Shown here: positions 46,077-53,903 of the stretch, one piece after another | How the letters are laid out: the number at the start of each line of letters is the position of its first letter | Position numbering within the stretch: the first letter of the stretch is position 1 | Origin: Caballeronia sp. SEWSISQ10-4 2 | GTDB taxonomy: Bacteria; Pseudomonadota; Gammaproteobacteria; Burkholderiales; Burkholderiaceae | DNA: 64,000 bases | Reading direction: 5' to 3' | Assembly (NCBI RefSeq): GCF_030464885.1 | Contig: NZ_JALPRJ010000009.1 | Location: forward strand, 108,743-172,742 | Notes under the pieces: model-generated | The model's input: only the letters and a program-made list of their open reading frames with translations | What the model was told of the DNA's origin: nothing | The model's database searches: none | Position numbers and translations under genes: made by a program

Positions 46077-47570
46077 TTAAAAGCGTGGAATCTCGGGATG
46101 CGGCAGCAAGCCGCCGCGGATATGCATTTTCCCGTACTCGGCGCAACGCGCGCGTGTCGGGATGCCTTTGTCGGGATTGAGCAGGCCGGGGGGATCGAAG
46201 GCGCGCTTGATCGCGTGGAACGTGTCGCGTTCTTCCGGCGAAAACTGGACGCACATCGAGTTGATCTTCTCGATTCCCACACCATGCTCGCCCGTCACCG
46301 TACCGCCCAGTTCCACGCAGGTTTCCAGGATGTCGCAGCCGAATGCTTCGGCCCGGTGCCATTCGTCCATATTGTTGCCGTTGAACAGGATCAGCGGATG
46401 CATGTTGCCGTCGCCGGCGTGGAACACGTTCATGCAACGCAGTGCGTATTTGACCTCCATCTCTTCGATGCGCGCGAGCAGCGGCCCGATCTGGCGGCGC
46501 GGCACGGTGCCGTCCATACAGTAATAGTCAGGGGATATACGTCCGGCGGCCGGAAATGCGTTCTTGCGTCCTGACCAGAATTTCAGCCGTTCGGCCTCGG
46601 AGCGCGAAATCTGGATGCGATTCGCGCCGAATTCGCGCAGCACCGCCGTCATCCGCACGATTTCCTCCATGACTTCGTCGTGCGTGCCATCCGATTCGCA
46701 CAGCAGGATTGCCTTGGCGTCGAGGTCGTAGCCCGCTTTCACGAACTCTTCCACGGCGCGTGTGGCAGGTTTGTCCATCATTTCAAGCCCGGCGGGAATG
46801 ATGCCCGCCGCGATGATCGCTGCGACGGCGTTGCCGCCCTTCACGACGTCGTCGAAACTTGCCATGATCACCTGAGCCGTTTGCGGCTTGGGAATCAGCT
46901 TGACGGTGATCTCGGTGACGATGGCAAACATGCCCTCGCTGCCGATCAGCACGGCCAGCAGATCGAGCCCCGGCGCATCGAGTCCGAGCGAACCGAATTC
47001 GAGGATCTCGCCTTCCATCGATACAGCCCGCACGCGCATCACGTTGTGACACGTCAGACCGTATTTGAGACAGTGGACGCCGCCGGAATTCTCACTGACA
47101 TTGCCGCCGATAGTGCAGGCAATCTGCGATGACGGATCGGGCGCGTAATAGAGCCCATAAGGCGCGGCGGCCTCGGATATGGAGAGATTGCGCACGCCCG
47201 GCTGTACCGTTGCGGTACGCGCGTACGGGTCGACTTCCACGATCTTGCGAAAGCGCGCGAGCGATAGCACGATTCCATGCCGGATCGGCATGGCTCCGCC
47301 CGACAAGCCCGTGCCCGCGCCACGCGGGACGATAGGCACGTCGAGCCGTGCGCAGATTTGTACGACGCGCTGAACCTGGGCTTCGGTTTCGGGCAGCGCA
47401 ACAGCAAGCGGCAACCGCCTGTACGCCGCGAGCCCATCACATTCATACGCGGTCGTGTCTTCTTCGCGATACAGCAGACAATGCGTCGGCAGCACGGCCA
47501 TCAACGCCTGGACCACTTCGCGCTGACGTTGCGCCAGCACTTCCGGCGAAAGCTCGGCGGGTGCGTTCAT
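46077..47570 (-). CDS. glcD: Glycolate oxidase catalytic subunit
   Basis: A 497-residue FAD-linked oxidase. The FAD-binding segment I-V-P-R-G-A-G-T-G-L-S-G-G-A and the C-terminal T-G-E-H-G-V-G-I-E-K are typical of GlcD, and the length is that of E. coli GlcD (499). The order glcD-glcE-glcF is that of the E. coli glc operon. A strong GGGAGGAGAC precedes the ATG at 47570. Confidence 0.95.
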   Translation of the reverse strand: MNAPAELSPEVLAQRQREVVQALMAVLPTHCLLYREEDTTAYECDGLAAYRRLPLAVALPETEAQVQRVVQICARLDVPIVPRGAGTGLSGGAMPIRHGIVLSLARFRKIVEVDPYARTATVQPGVRNLSISEAAAPYGLYYAPDPSSQIACTIGGNVSENSGGVHCLKYGLTCHNVMRVRAVSMEGEILEFGSLGLDAPGLDLLAVLIGSEGMFAIVTEITVKLIPKPQTAQVIMASFDDVVKGGNAVAAIIAAGIIPAGLEMMDKPATRAVEEFVKAGYDLDAKAILLCESDGTHDEVMEEIVRMTAVLREFGANRIQISRSEAERLKFWSGRKNAFPAAGRISPDYYCMDGTVPRRQIGPLLARIEEMEVKYALRCMNVFHAGDGNMHPLILFNGNNMDEWHRAEAFGCDILETCVELGGTVTGEHGVGIEKINSMCVQFSPEERDTFHAIKRAFDPPGLLNPDKGIPTRARCAEYGKMHIRGGLLPHPEIPRF

Positions 47571-47723
47571 GTCTCCTCCCGGCGGTTTGTGCTCTGGAGT
47601 ATTTCCAAAAAGCAGATCGTTGATCTTGCACCTGCGCGTCTCTGCCGTCGATTGGGCTAATTACGGGGACGGAGCATCTTTTCGGTCCAGCGCGTTTGTG
47701 CACCGGACACCTGCAGCAAACGA

Positions 47724-49139
47724 TCAAGCGTCGTACGAAAAGATCTTGCCCGGGTTCATCAGGTTTTTTGGATCGAGCGCGTGTTTGATCGAGCGCATCA
47801 CGCTGATTGCGTCCGCGCCGTGCTCCTCGATCATGAAACCCATCTTGTGCAGCCCGACGCCGTGCTCGCCAGTACACGTTCCGCCCATACGCAACGCGCG
47901 CTGCACAATGCGGTGATTGATCCGCTCGGCTTCTTCGAACTCTTCGGGCTTGGCGGGATCGAGCAGCATGGCGACGTGAAAATTGCCATCGCCGACGTGG
48001 CCGACGATCGGGCACGGCAGCGTGCTTGCCTTCAAGTCCTGCTCCGTTTCGATCACGCATTCGGCCAGCCGCGAGATCGGCACGCAGACGTCCGTGGTCA
48101 CGGCGCGGCTGCCGGGCTTCAGTTGCAGCATCGCGAAATAGGCATTGTGACGCGCGTTCCAGAGACGGCTGCGGTCTTCCGGCCGAGTCGCCCATTCGAA
48201 ATCGGTGCCGTTGTTTTGCGCGACGATTTCCTGCACCGTTTCCGCTTGCTCCTTCACGCTGCTTTCCGTGCCGTGGAACTCGAAGAACAGCATCGGCGAT
48301 TCGCGGAACGTGAGATTCGAATGGCGGTTGATGGCGCGCACCGCGAGCGAATCCAGGAACTCGACACGCGCCACCGGCACACCCATCTGGATGGTTTCGA
48401 TGGTCGCGCGCACGGCATCACCCATCGACGGAAACGCACACACTGCCGCCGATACCGCTTCCGGTTGCGGATAAAGCCGCACGGTGATTTCGACGATCAC
48501 ACCGAGCGTGCCTTCCGAGCCGACGAACAAACGCGTGAGGTCATATCCCGCCGACGATTTGCGCGCGCGGGTGCCGGTCTTGATAACGCGGCCATCGGCG
48601 AGTACGACGGTGAGGCCCAGCACGTTCTCGCGCATCGTGCCGTAGCGCACGGCGTTCGTGCCCGACGCACGCGTGGCCGACATTCCGCCGATGCTCGCGT
48701 CCGCGCCCGGATCGATGGGGAAAAACAGCCCGGTGTCCTTCAACGCTTCGTTCAACTGCTTACGCGAAATCCCCGGCTGGACGGTGACCGTCAGGTCTTC
48801 GGCGTCTATCGACAATACCTGGTTCAACCCGGACATATCGATGGATACGCCTCCCTGAACCGCCAGCAAATGACCTTCCAGCGACGAACCGTTGCCGTAC
48901 GGAATGACCGGGACATCGTGTTCGGCACAGAGCCGGACCACGGTCTGGACGTCTTCCGTACTGGTCACGAACACGACAGCGTCAGGCAGTTGCGGATCGA
49001 ACGGCGATTCGTCGCGGCCGTGATGCTCGCGGACCGCAGCGGTGGTCGAGACACGCTCGCCGAACGCAGCTTTCAGCGCGTCGAGCAGGGCAGTGGGGAA
49101 GGTGCGGCGGACAGCGAGCGGCGGGACGGGATGATTCAC
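47724..49139 (-). CDS. FAD-linked oxidase, D-lactate/2-hydroxyacid dehydrogenase type
   Basis: A 471-residue flavoprotein with the FAD domain motif V-I-P-Y-G-N-G-S-S-L-E-G-H and the FAD-oxidase C-terminal motif G-T-C-T-G-E-H-G-V-G-L-H-K. It resembles D-lactate dehydrogenase (cytochrome) and other D-2-hydroxyacid oxidases more than glycolate oxidase, but the substrate is not deducible. A GTG start at 49139 is selected because GGAGA lies seven bases before it and it gives a normal family length; the frame is open 24 codons further. It lies 153 bases upstream of glcD on the same strand, suggesting joint use in 2-hydroxyacid metabolism. Confidence 0.85.
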   Translation of the reverse strand: MNHPVPPLAVRRTFPTALLDALKAAFGERVSTTAAVREHHGRDESPFDPQLPDAVVFVTSTEDVQTVVRLCAEHDVPVIPYGNGSSLEGHLLAVQGGVSIDMSGLNQVLSIDAEDLTVTVQPGISRKQLNEALKDTGLFFPIDPGADASIGGMSATRASGTNAVRYGTMRENVLGLTVVLADGRVIKTGTRARKSSAGYDLTRLFVGSEGTLGVIVEITVRLYPQPEAVSAAVCAFPSMGDAVRATIETIQMGVPVARVEFLDSLAVRAINRHSNLTFRESPMLFFEFHGTESSVKEQAETVQEIVAQNNGTDFEWATRPEDRSRLWNARHNAYFAMLQLKPGSRAVTTDVCVPISRLAECVIETEQDLKASTLPCPIVGHVGDGNFHVAMLLDPAKPEEFEEAERINHRIVQRALRMGGTCTGEHGVGLHKMGFMIEEHGADAISVMRSIKHALDPKNLMNPGKIFSYDA

Positions 49140-49321
49140 GGCATGTCTCCGGACATCGGTGCAATGGCATGTTGGGATGCACGAAAACTCGCATCGAAAT
49201 GCGGGATTCATGCGTTTTATGAGCTTATTTTACGCTGATAGCCCGCATCGAGCCCGCGCCCGGACGTTGCCTATAATGAGCGCGGACGCTGACCGGCGCT
49301 CTGTGTCACTTGGAGAACATC

Positions 49322-49873
49322 ATGGGCAATCGCCTGAGCAAGATATCGACGCGCACCGGCGACGACGGCACGACCGGCCTAGGCGATGGCAGCCGCGTGC
49401 AAAAGGACGACGCGCGAGTAACCGCGATCGGTGATGTCGATGAACTCAATTCGCAGCTCGGCGTGCTGCTGTGCGAGCCGCTCCCCGACGACGTGCGAGC
49501 GGCGTTGGTCGCGATCCAGCACGATCTCTTCGATCTCGGCGGCGAGCTTTGCATTCCCGGCCATTCGATGATCGAGAAATCGCATCTTGCTCGTATCGAT
49601 GAACGGATCGCCGAATACAACGCAACTCTGCCGCCGCTGAAGGAATTCATTCTGCCCGGCGGATCGCGGGCAGCTTCCCTTGCACATGTCGGCAGGACGG
49701 TGTGCCGGCGCGCAGAGCGGTCGATTGTTGCGCTCGGGCGCGTGGACAAGATCAACGCGGCGCCGCGGCAGTACGTGAACCGGCTATCCGATTTGCTGTT
49801 TGTGCTGGCGCGGGTGTTGAATCGCGCCGATGGTGGCTCGGACGTGTTGTGGAACCACGAACGGAAGGTTTAG
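49322..49873 (+). CDS. Cob(I)alamin adenosyltransferase, PduO type
   Basis: A 183-residue ATP:corrinoid adenosyltransferase (PduO/MMAB family), making adenosylcobalamin. The ATP-binding N terminus K-I-S-T-R-T-G-D-D-G-T-T-G-L and the C-terminal signature V-C-R-R-A-E-R and N-R-L-S-D-L-L-F-V-L-A-R are intact. The ATG at 49322 with GGAG upstream is chosen over a TTG at 49310. A consensus TATAAT (49272-49277) lies 45 bases before it, without a good -35. No cobalamin riboswitch was seen in the short upstream gap. Confidence 0.93.
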   Translation: MGNRLSKISTRTGDDGTTGLGDGSRVQKDDARVTAIGDVDELNSQLGVLLCEPLPDDVRAALVAIQHDLFDLGGELCIPGHSMIEKSHLARIDERIAEYNATLPPLKEFILPGGSRAASLAHVGRTVCRRAERSIVALGRVDKINAAPRQYVNRLSDLLFVLARVLNRADGGSDVLWNHERKV

Positions 49874-49881
49874 GGCGGCCA

Positions 49882-49927
49882 TGACCGACATGAAGGCTGC
49901 GAGAATCCGCAGCCTTCATGTCGGTCA
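49882..49927. terminator. 20-bp perfect hairpin between convergent genes
   Basis: Bases 49882-49901 are the exact reverse complement of 49908-49927, with a 6-base AGAATC loop. It fills almost all of the 61-base gap between the convergent adenosyltransferase and aroG genes. It lacks a T tract on either side, so it is not a standard intrinsic terminator but probably separates the two transcripts. Confidence 0.65.
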
Positions 49928-49934
49928 CACTCAA

Positions 49935-51008
49935 TCAGTTCCCGTTGCCGCGCGCCACACGCCGCTGCTTCACGGCGTCCGACAGCCCTTCCAGCACGTT
50001 CAAGCTGTCTTCCCAGCCGATGCACGCGTCGGTAACACTCTGCCCGTAGGTCAACTCGCAGCCTTCTTTCAGATCCTGCCGTCCGGCAACCAGATTCGAT
50101 TCCACCATCACGCCGATGATCCGCTCATCGCCGCCTGCGATCTGCCGGCCGATATCGGCGCAAACCGGGATCTGGTTCTCATGCTTCTTCGAACTGTTCG
50201 CGTGGCTCGCATCGATCATCAGGCGCGCGGCCAGTCCGGCCTTGCTGATGTCGTTGCATGCGGCGTTCACGCTTTCCGCGTCGTAATTCGGCGTCTTGCC
50301 GCCGCGCAGGATGATGTGGCAGTCCTCGTTGCCGGCGGTCGACACGATGGCCGAATGGCCGCCCTTCGTCACCGAGAGGAAATGGTGAGGTTGCGACGCG
50401 GCCTTGATGGCGTCGACAGCAATCTTCACGTTGCCGTCGGTGCCGTTCTTGAAGCCGACCGGGCACGACAACCCCGACGCCAACTCCCGATGCACTTGCG
50501 ATTCCGTCGTCCGCGCACCGATCGCGCCCCACGAAATCAGGTCGGCGATGTACTGCGGGCTGATCATGTCGAGGTATTCGGTGCCGGCCGGCAGACCCAG
50601 TTCGTTGATTCGCAGCAGCAATTCGCGTGCGGTCCGCAGACCGTCGTTGATCTTAAAGCTGTTGTCCATGTACGGGTCGTTGATCAAACCCTTCCAGCCG
50701 ACCGTGGTCCGCGGCTTTTCGAAATACACCCGCATCACGATTTCAAGCTCACCGGCAAAACGCTGGCGCTGCTCGACGAGACGGCCCGCGTATTCCCGAG
50801 CAGCCTTGGTGTCGTGGATGGAACACGGCCCGACGATCACGATCAGACGGTCTTCCATGCCGTGGAGGATGCGGTGCATCGACTGGCGCGAGTTGTAGAT
50901 CAGGGTGGAAACCGGCTCAGCGCAGGCGAACTCGCGGATCAGGTGAGCGGGGGGCGTCAGTTCTTTCAATTCGCGGATTCGGACATCGTCGGTGTTGTGC
51001 GGGGGCAT
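49935..51008 (-). CDS. aroG: 3-deoxy-7-phosphoheptulonate (DAHP) synthase, class I
   Basis: Catalyses the first step of the shikimate pathway, joining phosphoenolpyruvate and erythrose-4-phosphate. The 357-residue protein is of the AroF/AroG/AroH type I-alpha class: the metal-binding Cys62 is in V-G-P-C-S-I-H-D, followed by Y-F-E-K-P-R-T-T-V-G-W-K-G and later D-A-S-H-A-N-S-S-K and G-V-M-V-E-S-N-L. Which aromatic amino acid inhibits it cannot be read from sequence; aroG is used as the generic symbol. GGAG lies eight bases before the ATG. A leader of about 250 nt carries a small Phe/Tyr/Trp-rich ORF and an intrinsic terminator, so expression is probably set by attenuation. Confidence 0.95.
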   Translation of the reverse strand: MPPHNTDDVRIRELKELTPPAHLIREFACAEPVSTLIYNSRQSMHRILHGMEDRLIVIVGPCSIHDTKAAREYAGRLVEQRQRFAGELEIVMRVYFEKPRTTVGWKGLINDPYMDNSFKINDGLRTARELLLRINELGLPAGTEYLDMISPQYIADLISWGAIGARTTESQVHRELASGLSCPVGFKNGTDGNVKIAVDAIKAASQPHHFLSVTKGGHSAIVSTAGNEDCHIILRGGKTPNYDAESVNAACNDISKAGLAARLMIDASHANSSKKHENQIPVCADIGRQIAGGDERIIGVMVESNLVAGRQDLKEGCELTYGQSVTDACIGWEDSLNVLEGLSDAVKQRRVARGNGN

Positions 51009-51106
51009 GCTGGTTCTCCAGAAACTCGTTTTTGGTGCTGTGTTCGTTGGTCGTTACGTCCGACAGATCAGGGACAGTGCAAAAGTCGTCAAAAAAGTGG
51101 GCATAA

Positions 51107-51136
51107 AAAAACCGCCAGGCTGCGCTGGCGGTTTTT
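51107..51136 (-). terminator. Attenuator-type terminator in the aroG leader
   Basis: On the minus strand AAAAACCGCCAG-CGCAGC-CTGGCGGTTTTT forms a 12-bp stem followed by two more T (seven in all). It lies 98 bases before the aroG ATG and 28 bases after the stop of a 21-codon aromatic-rich ORF. The minus-strand segment CCGCCAGCG of its 5' side (51131-51123) is the exact complement of CGCTGGCGG at 51187-51179, which lies inside that ORF and could form an antiterminator. Confidence 0.85.
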
Positions 51137-51164
51137 CGGGAAACTTGGGTTCTACAAAAACGAC

Positions 51165-51230
51165 TCACCCCTCTCGATCCGCCAGCGGCTTGAGATGCCA
51201 AAAAAAGTAAAAATAAAACTTGGCGGACAT
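51165..51230 (-). CDS. Putative leader peptide of aroG
   Basis: A 21-codon ORF from ATG (51230) to TGA (51165). Codons 5-11 read Phe-Tyr-Phe-Tyr-Phe-Phe-Trp (TTT TAT TTT TAC TTT TTT TGG), that is seven consecutive aromatic codons, five of them T-ending in a GC-rich genome. Downstream lies an intrinsic terminator and then the DAHP synthase gene. Codons 15-18 (Pro-Leu-Ala-Asp) contain the segment that can pair with the terminator 5' arm. Ribosome stalling at the aromatic codons when charged tRNA is short would leave this segment free and prevent termination, as in pheA or trp leaders. Weak point: no clear Shine-Dalgarno sequence precedes the ATG. Confidence 0.75.
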   Translation of the reverse strand: MSAKFYFYFFWHLKPLADREG

Positions 51231-51268
51231 GATGGTTTCGGTCGTTTGGGATTGGTTAAGCGTCTGGC

Positions 51269-51298
51269 TTTATAACCTTAAACACGCGCAGTTGGCAA
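51269..51298 (-). promoter_or_regulatory. Promoter of the aroG leader transcript
   Basis: On the minus strand TTGCCA (51298-51293) and TATAAA (51274-51269), each one base off consensus, are 18 bases apart. Transcription would begin near 51262, about 32 nt before the leader ATG and 254 nt before aroG. The rest of the roughly 300 bases between the hairpin and the tldD stop (51299-51438) shows nothing recognisable. Confidence 0.65.
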
Positions 51299-51438
51299 GT
51301 TGTCAGTCTTTAAAATGCGGACAATCCGCGTGGTCGAGCACTATTTCACAGGAAATGTGAGCAATTCATGCGGTTTTCCCGCGCGACGCGCTCATATATC
51401 TCATGAGGCGCGGCGCGGGAAAATCAGCGGTTACACGC

Positions 51439-52905
51439 TCAAACCGTGCCACCTACCGTCATCTTTTCGATGCGCAAGGTTGGCTGACCGACGCCCACCG
51501 GCACGCTCTGGCCTTCCTTGCCGCACACGCCCACACCGCCGTCGAGCGCCATGTCGTTGCCGATCATGGTCACGTACTTGAGCGATTCCGGGCCGCTGCC
51601 GATCAGCGTTGCGCCCTTCACCGGATAGGTGATCTTGCCGTTCTCGATCATGTACGCCTCGGACGCGGAGAACACGAACTTGCCGTTGGTGATGTCGACC
51701 TGACCGCCGCCGAAATTCACCGCATACAAGCCGTTTTTCACCGATGCCAGGATTTCAGCGGGGTCTTTGTCGCCGTTGAGCATGTACGTGTTGGTCATGC
51801 GCGGCATGGGCAGGGCGGCATACGACTCACGCCGCGCGTTGCCTGTCACCGGCATCTTCATGAGACGAGCGTTCAGCGAATCCTGGATGTAACCCTTGAG
51901 AATGCCGTCCTCGATCAAGGTCGTGCATTGCGTAGGATTGCCTTCGTCGTCGATATTCAGCGAACCGCGCCGGTTCGGCAGCGTGCCGTCGTCGACGACC
52001 GTTACGCCCTTCGCCGCCACCCGCTCACCGATACGCCCCGCAAACGCCGACGATCCCTTGCGGTTGAAGTCACCCTCCAACCCGTGGCCGATTGCTTCGT
52101 GCAGCAACACGCCCGGCCAGCCCGGTCCGAGCACAACGGTCATTGCGCCGGCAGGAGCCGGGCGCGCATCGAGATTGACGAGTGCCGCGTGTACCGCCTG
52201 ATCCACGTAGCTGGAGAGGATTTCGTCAGTGAAATAAGCGTAGTCGTAACGCCCGCCGCCACCGCCGCTGCCCATCTCGCGACGTCCGTCCTTTTCGGCG
52301 ATCACCGTCACGGAGACACGCACGAGCGGCCGGATGTCAGCGGCCAGCGCACCGTCGCTGCGGGCGACCAGCACAACGTCGTATTCACCCGCGAGACCGG
52401 CCATGACCTGGACGATGCGCGGATCGCGGCCGCGCGCCATCTGCTCCACGCGTTCGAGCAATTTCACCTTCGCGGTGGCGTCGAGAGAAGTAAGCGGATC
52501 GGACGGCAGGTATAGATCGCGGCCGAACACGCCCGTCAGCGAGCTTGCCGACTTGATCTTGTGTTTGCCGCCGCCAGCCTTCGCAATGGCGCGCGTGGCG
52601 ATAGCCGCCTGACGGATGGAGTCCGGCGACAGGTCGTCCGAATACGCGAACGCCGTCCGGTCACCCGACACGGCGCGCACGCCGACACCCTGATCGATGC
52701 TGAAGCTGCCCGATTTGACGATGCCTTCTTCCAGGCTCCACGCTTCGCTGCGCGTGGACTGGAAATAGAGATCCGCGTAATCCACGCGGTGCGTGAAGAT
52801 CTCGGCCAGCGTGCGCGTAATCGTGGATTCGTCGAGGCCGTAGGGCGTCAGAAGAATCTCTTTCGCGGTGGCGAGATTTCGGATGCCGGGTTCGATGATG
52901 TTCAT
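51439..52905 (-). CDS. tldD: Metalloprotease TldD
   Basis: A 488-residue TldD, which with TldE/PmbA degrades unfolded short peptides and matures some modified peptides. The zinc motif H-E-A-I-G-H (His269, Glu270, His274) in V-L-L-H-E-A-I-G-H-G-L-E-G-D-F is intact, and the C-terminal Cys that completes the zinc site is in G-V-C-G-K-E-G-Q-S-V-P-V. Length matches E. coli TldD (481). It lies 100 bases after the nitrilase-family gene on the same strand. Confidence 0.95.
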   Translation of the reverse strand: MNIIEPGIRNLATAKEILLTPYGLDESTITRTLAEIFTHRVDYADLYFQSTRSEAWSLEEGIVKSGSFSIDQGVGVRAVSGDRTAFAYSDDLSPDSIRQAAIATRAIAKAGGGKHKIKSASSLTGVFGRDLYLPSDPLTSLDATAKVKLLERVEQMARGRDPRIVQVMAGLAGEYDVVLVARSDGALAADIRPLVRVSVTVIAEKDGRREMGSGGGGGRYDYAYFTDEILSSYVDQAVHAALVNLDARPAPAGAMTVVLGPGWPGVLLHEAIGHGLEGDFNRKGSSAFAGRIGERVAAKGVTVVDDGTLPNRRGSLNIDDEGNPTQCTTLIEDGILKGYIQDSLNARLMKMPVTGNARRESYAALPMPRMTNTYMLNGDKDPAEILASVKNGLYAVNFGGGQVDITNGKFVFSASEAYMIENGKITYPVKGATLIGSGPESLKYVTMIGNDMALDGGVGVCGKEGQSVPVGVGQPTLRIEKMTVGGTV

Positions 52906-53005
52906 TCGTTGCCTGTGGCGAAGTCTGTGGGGATTAAAAGCATTCTAACGTTCGGGTGTTCGTGCGACATCCTGACAAAATGGAGGGGGTCCTCCGTAAA
53001 ACAAG

Positions 53006-53839
53006 CTAACCCAGCACGCGATGGCGATAAGCCGGCAGGCTTTGCCGGACCGACGCGATACGTGCCGCATCAATCGTTCCGGCTACCACGCCCGCGCCTT
53101 CCGCCAGCACGGCCACGATTTCGCCCCACGGGTCGATCAGCATGCTGTGGCCCCAGGTCCGGCGGCCGTTTTCGTGTTTTCCGCCTTGCGCGGCGGCGAG
53201 CACGTAGCATTGGTTTTCGACCGCACGCGCCTTGAGCAGCGTTTCCCAGTGGGCTTCGCCGGTCGTGTAGGTGAACGCGGACGGCACGACCATCAACGCG
53301 CAATCGCCCATTTTTCTGTAAAGCTCGGGAAAACGCAGGTCGTAGCACACCGACAACCCGACGCGCCCGAATGGCGCCTCGAAGGTCTGCACTTCATTGC
53401 CTGGACAGATCGTGCGGGCTTCGTCAAAGGATTCCGTGCCTTTCTCGAAGTTGAACAGATGAATCTTGTCGTAGCGGGCGACCTGCTTGCCGGCGGGATC
53501 GAAGACCAGCGTGGTATTGAGCACACGGGATGCTTCAGACGACTCCAGCGGCAAGGTCCCACCGATCACCCATACGCGATGTTCGCGCGCCGCGTCCGCC
53601 AGGAACTGCTGGATCGGGCCGTGGCCGGGCGTTTCGCGGATTGCCAGTTTGTCCGTGTCCTTGAAACCCATGTAGCAGAAGTATTCCGGCAGCAGCACAA
53701 GCTGCGCGCCGTCGCGCGCGGCTTCGGCAATCAGCCTCCCGGCTTCCGCAATATTGCGCTCACGATCCGGCGCGCTCACCATTTGCAGCGCGGCAACATG
53801 GAACGTGCCGAGGGTGCTTTCGCTTGAACTTTCGCTCAT
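53006..53839 (-). CDS. Nitrilase-superfamily amidohydrolase (Nit1-like)
   Basis: A 277-residue carbon-nitrogen hydrolase. The Glu-Lys-Cys triad is visible: Glu52 in L-L-P-E-Y-F, Lys125 in R-Y-D-K-I-H-L-F, and Cys165 in L-S-V-C-Y-D-L-R-F-P-E. The closest relatives in known families are NIT1-type proteins that deaminate damaged glutathione, which makes that the likely role, though other omega-amidase activity is possible. A short inverted repeat GGAGG-N4-CCTCC (52982-52995) just after its stop may act as a weak terminator. It lies between yhdP and tldD, all on the minus strand. Confidence 0.88.
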   Translation of the reverse strand: MSESSSESTLGTFHVAALQMVSAPDRERNIAEAGRLIAEAARDGAQLVLLPEYFCYMGFKDTDKLAIRETPGHGPIQQFLADAAREHRVWVIGGTLPLESSEASRVLNTTLVFDPAGKQVARYDKIHLFNFEKGTESFDEARTICPGNEVQTFEAPFGRVGLSVCYDLRFPELYRKMGDCALMVVPSAFTYTTGEAHWETLLKARAVENQCYVLAAAQGGKHENGRRTWGHSMLIDPWGEIVAVLAEGAGVVAGTIDAARIASVRQSLPAYRHRVLG

Positions 53840-53903
53840 GTCAGCCTGCTAAAAAGGGGGCGCGATGATGATCGAAATCGCCTGCCGCCAACCTTTAAAC
53901 CGC

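Noticed and set aside
49140..49321. Possible cobalamin riboswitch before the adenosyltransferase gene
   Set aside because: The gap is too short after the TATAAT element and shows no B12-box-like sequence.
50917..51201. 94-codon minus-strand frame with W-R-F-F-Y-A-H-F-F as an aroG leader peptide
   Set aside because: It starts at a TTG without ribosome binding site and its aromatic run comes largely from the terminator T tract; it also runs into aroG. The 21-codon ORF at 51165-51230 is a far better candidate because its aromatic run precedes the terminator.
51229..51366. Trp-rich plus-strand ORF (M-M-V-S-V-V-W-D-W-L-S-V-W-L-Y)
   Set aside because: No ribosome binding site, no downstream plus-strand gene, and it overlaps the minus-strand aroG promoter and leader ORF.
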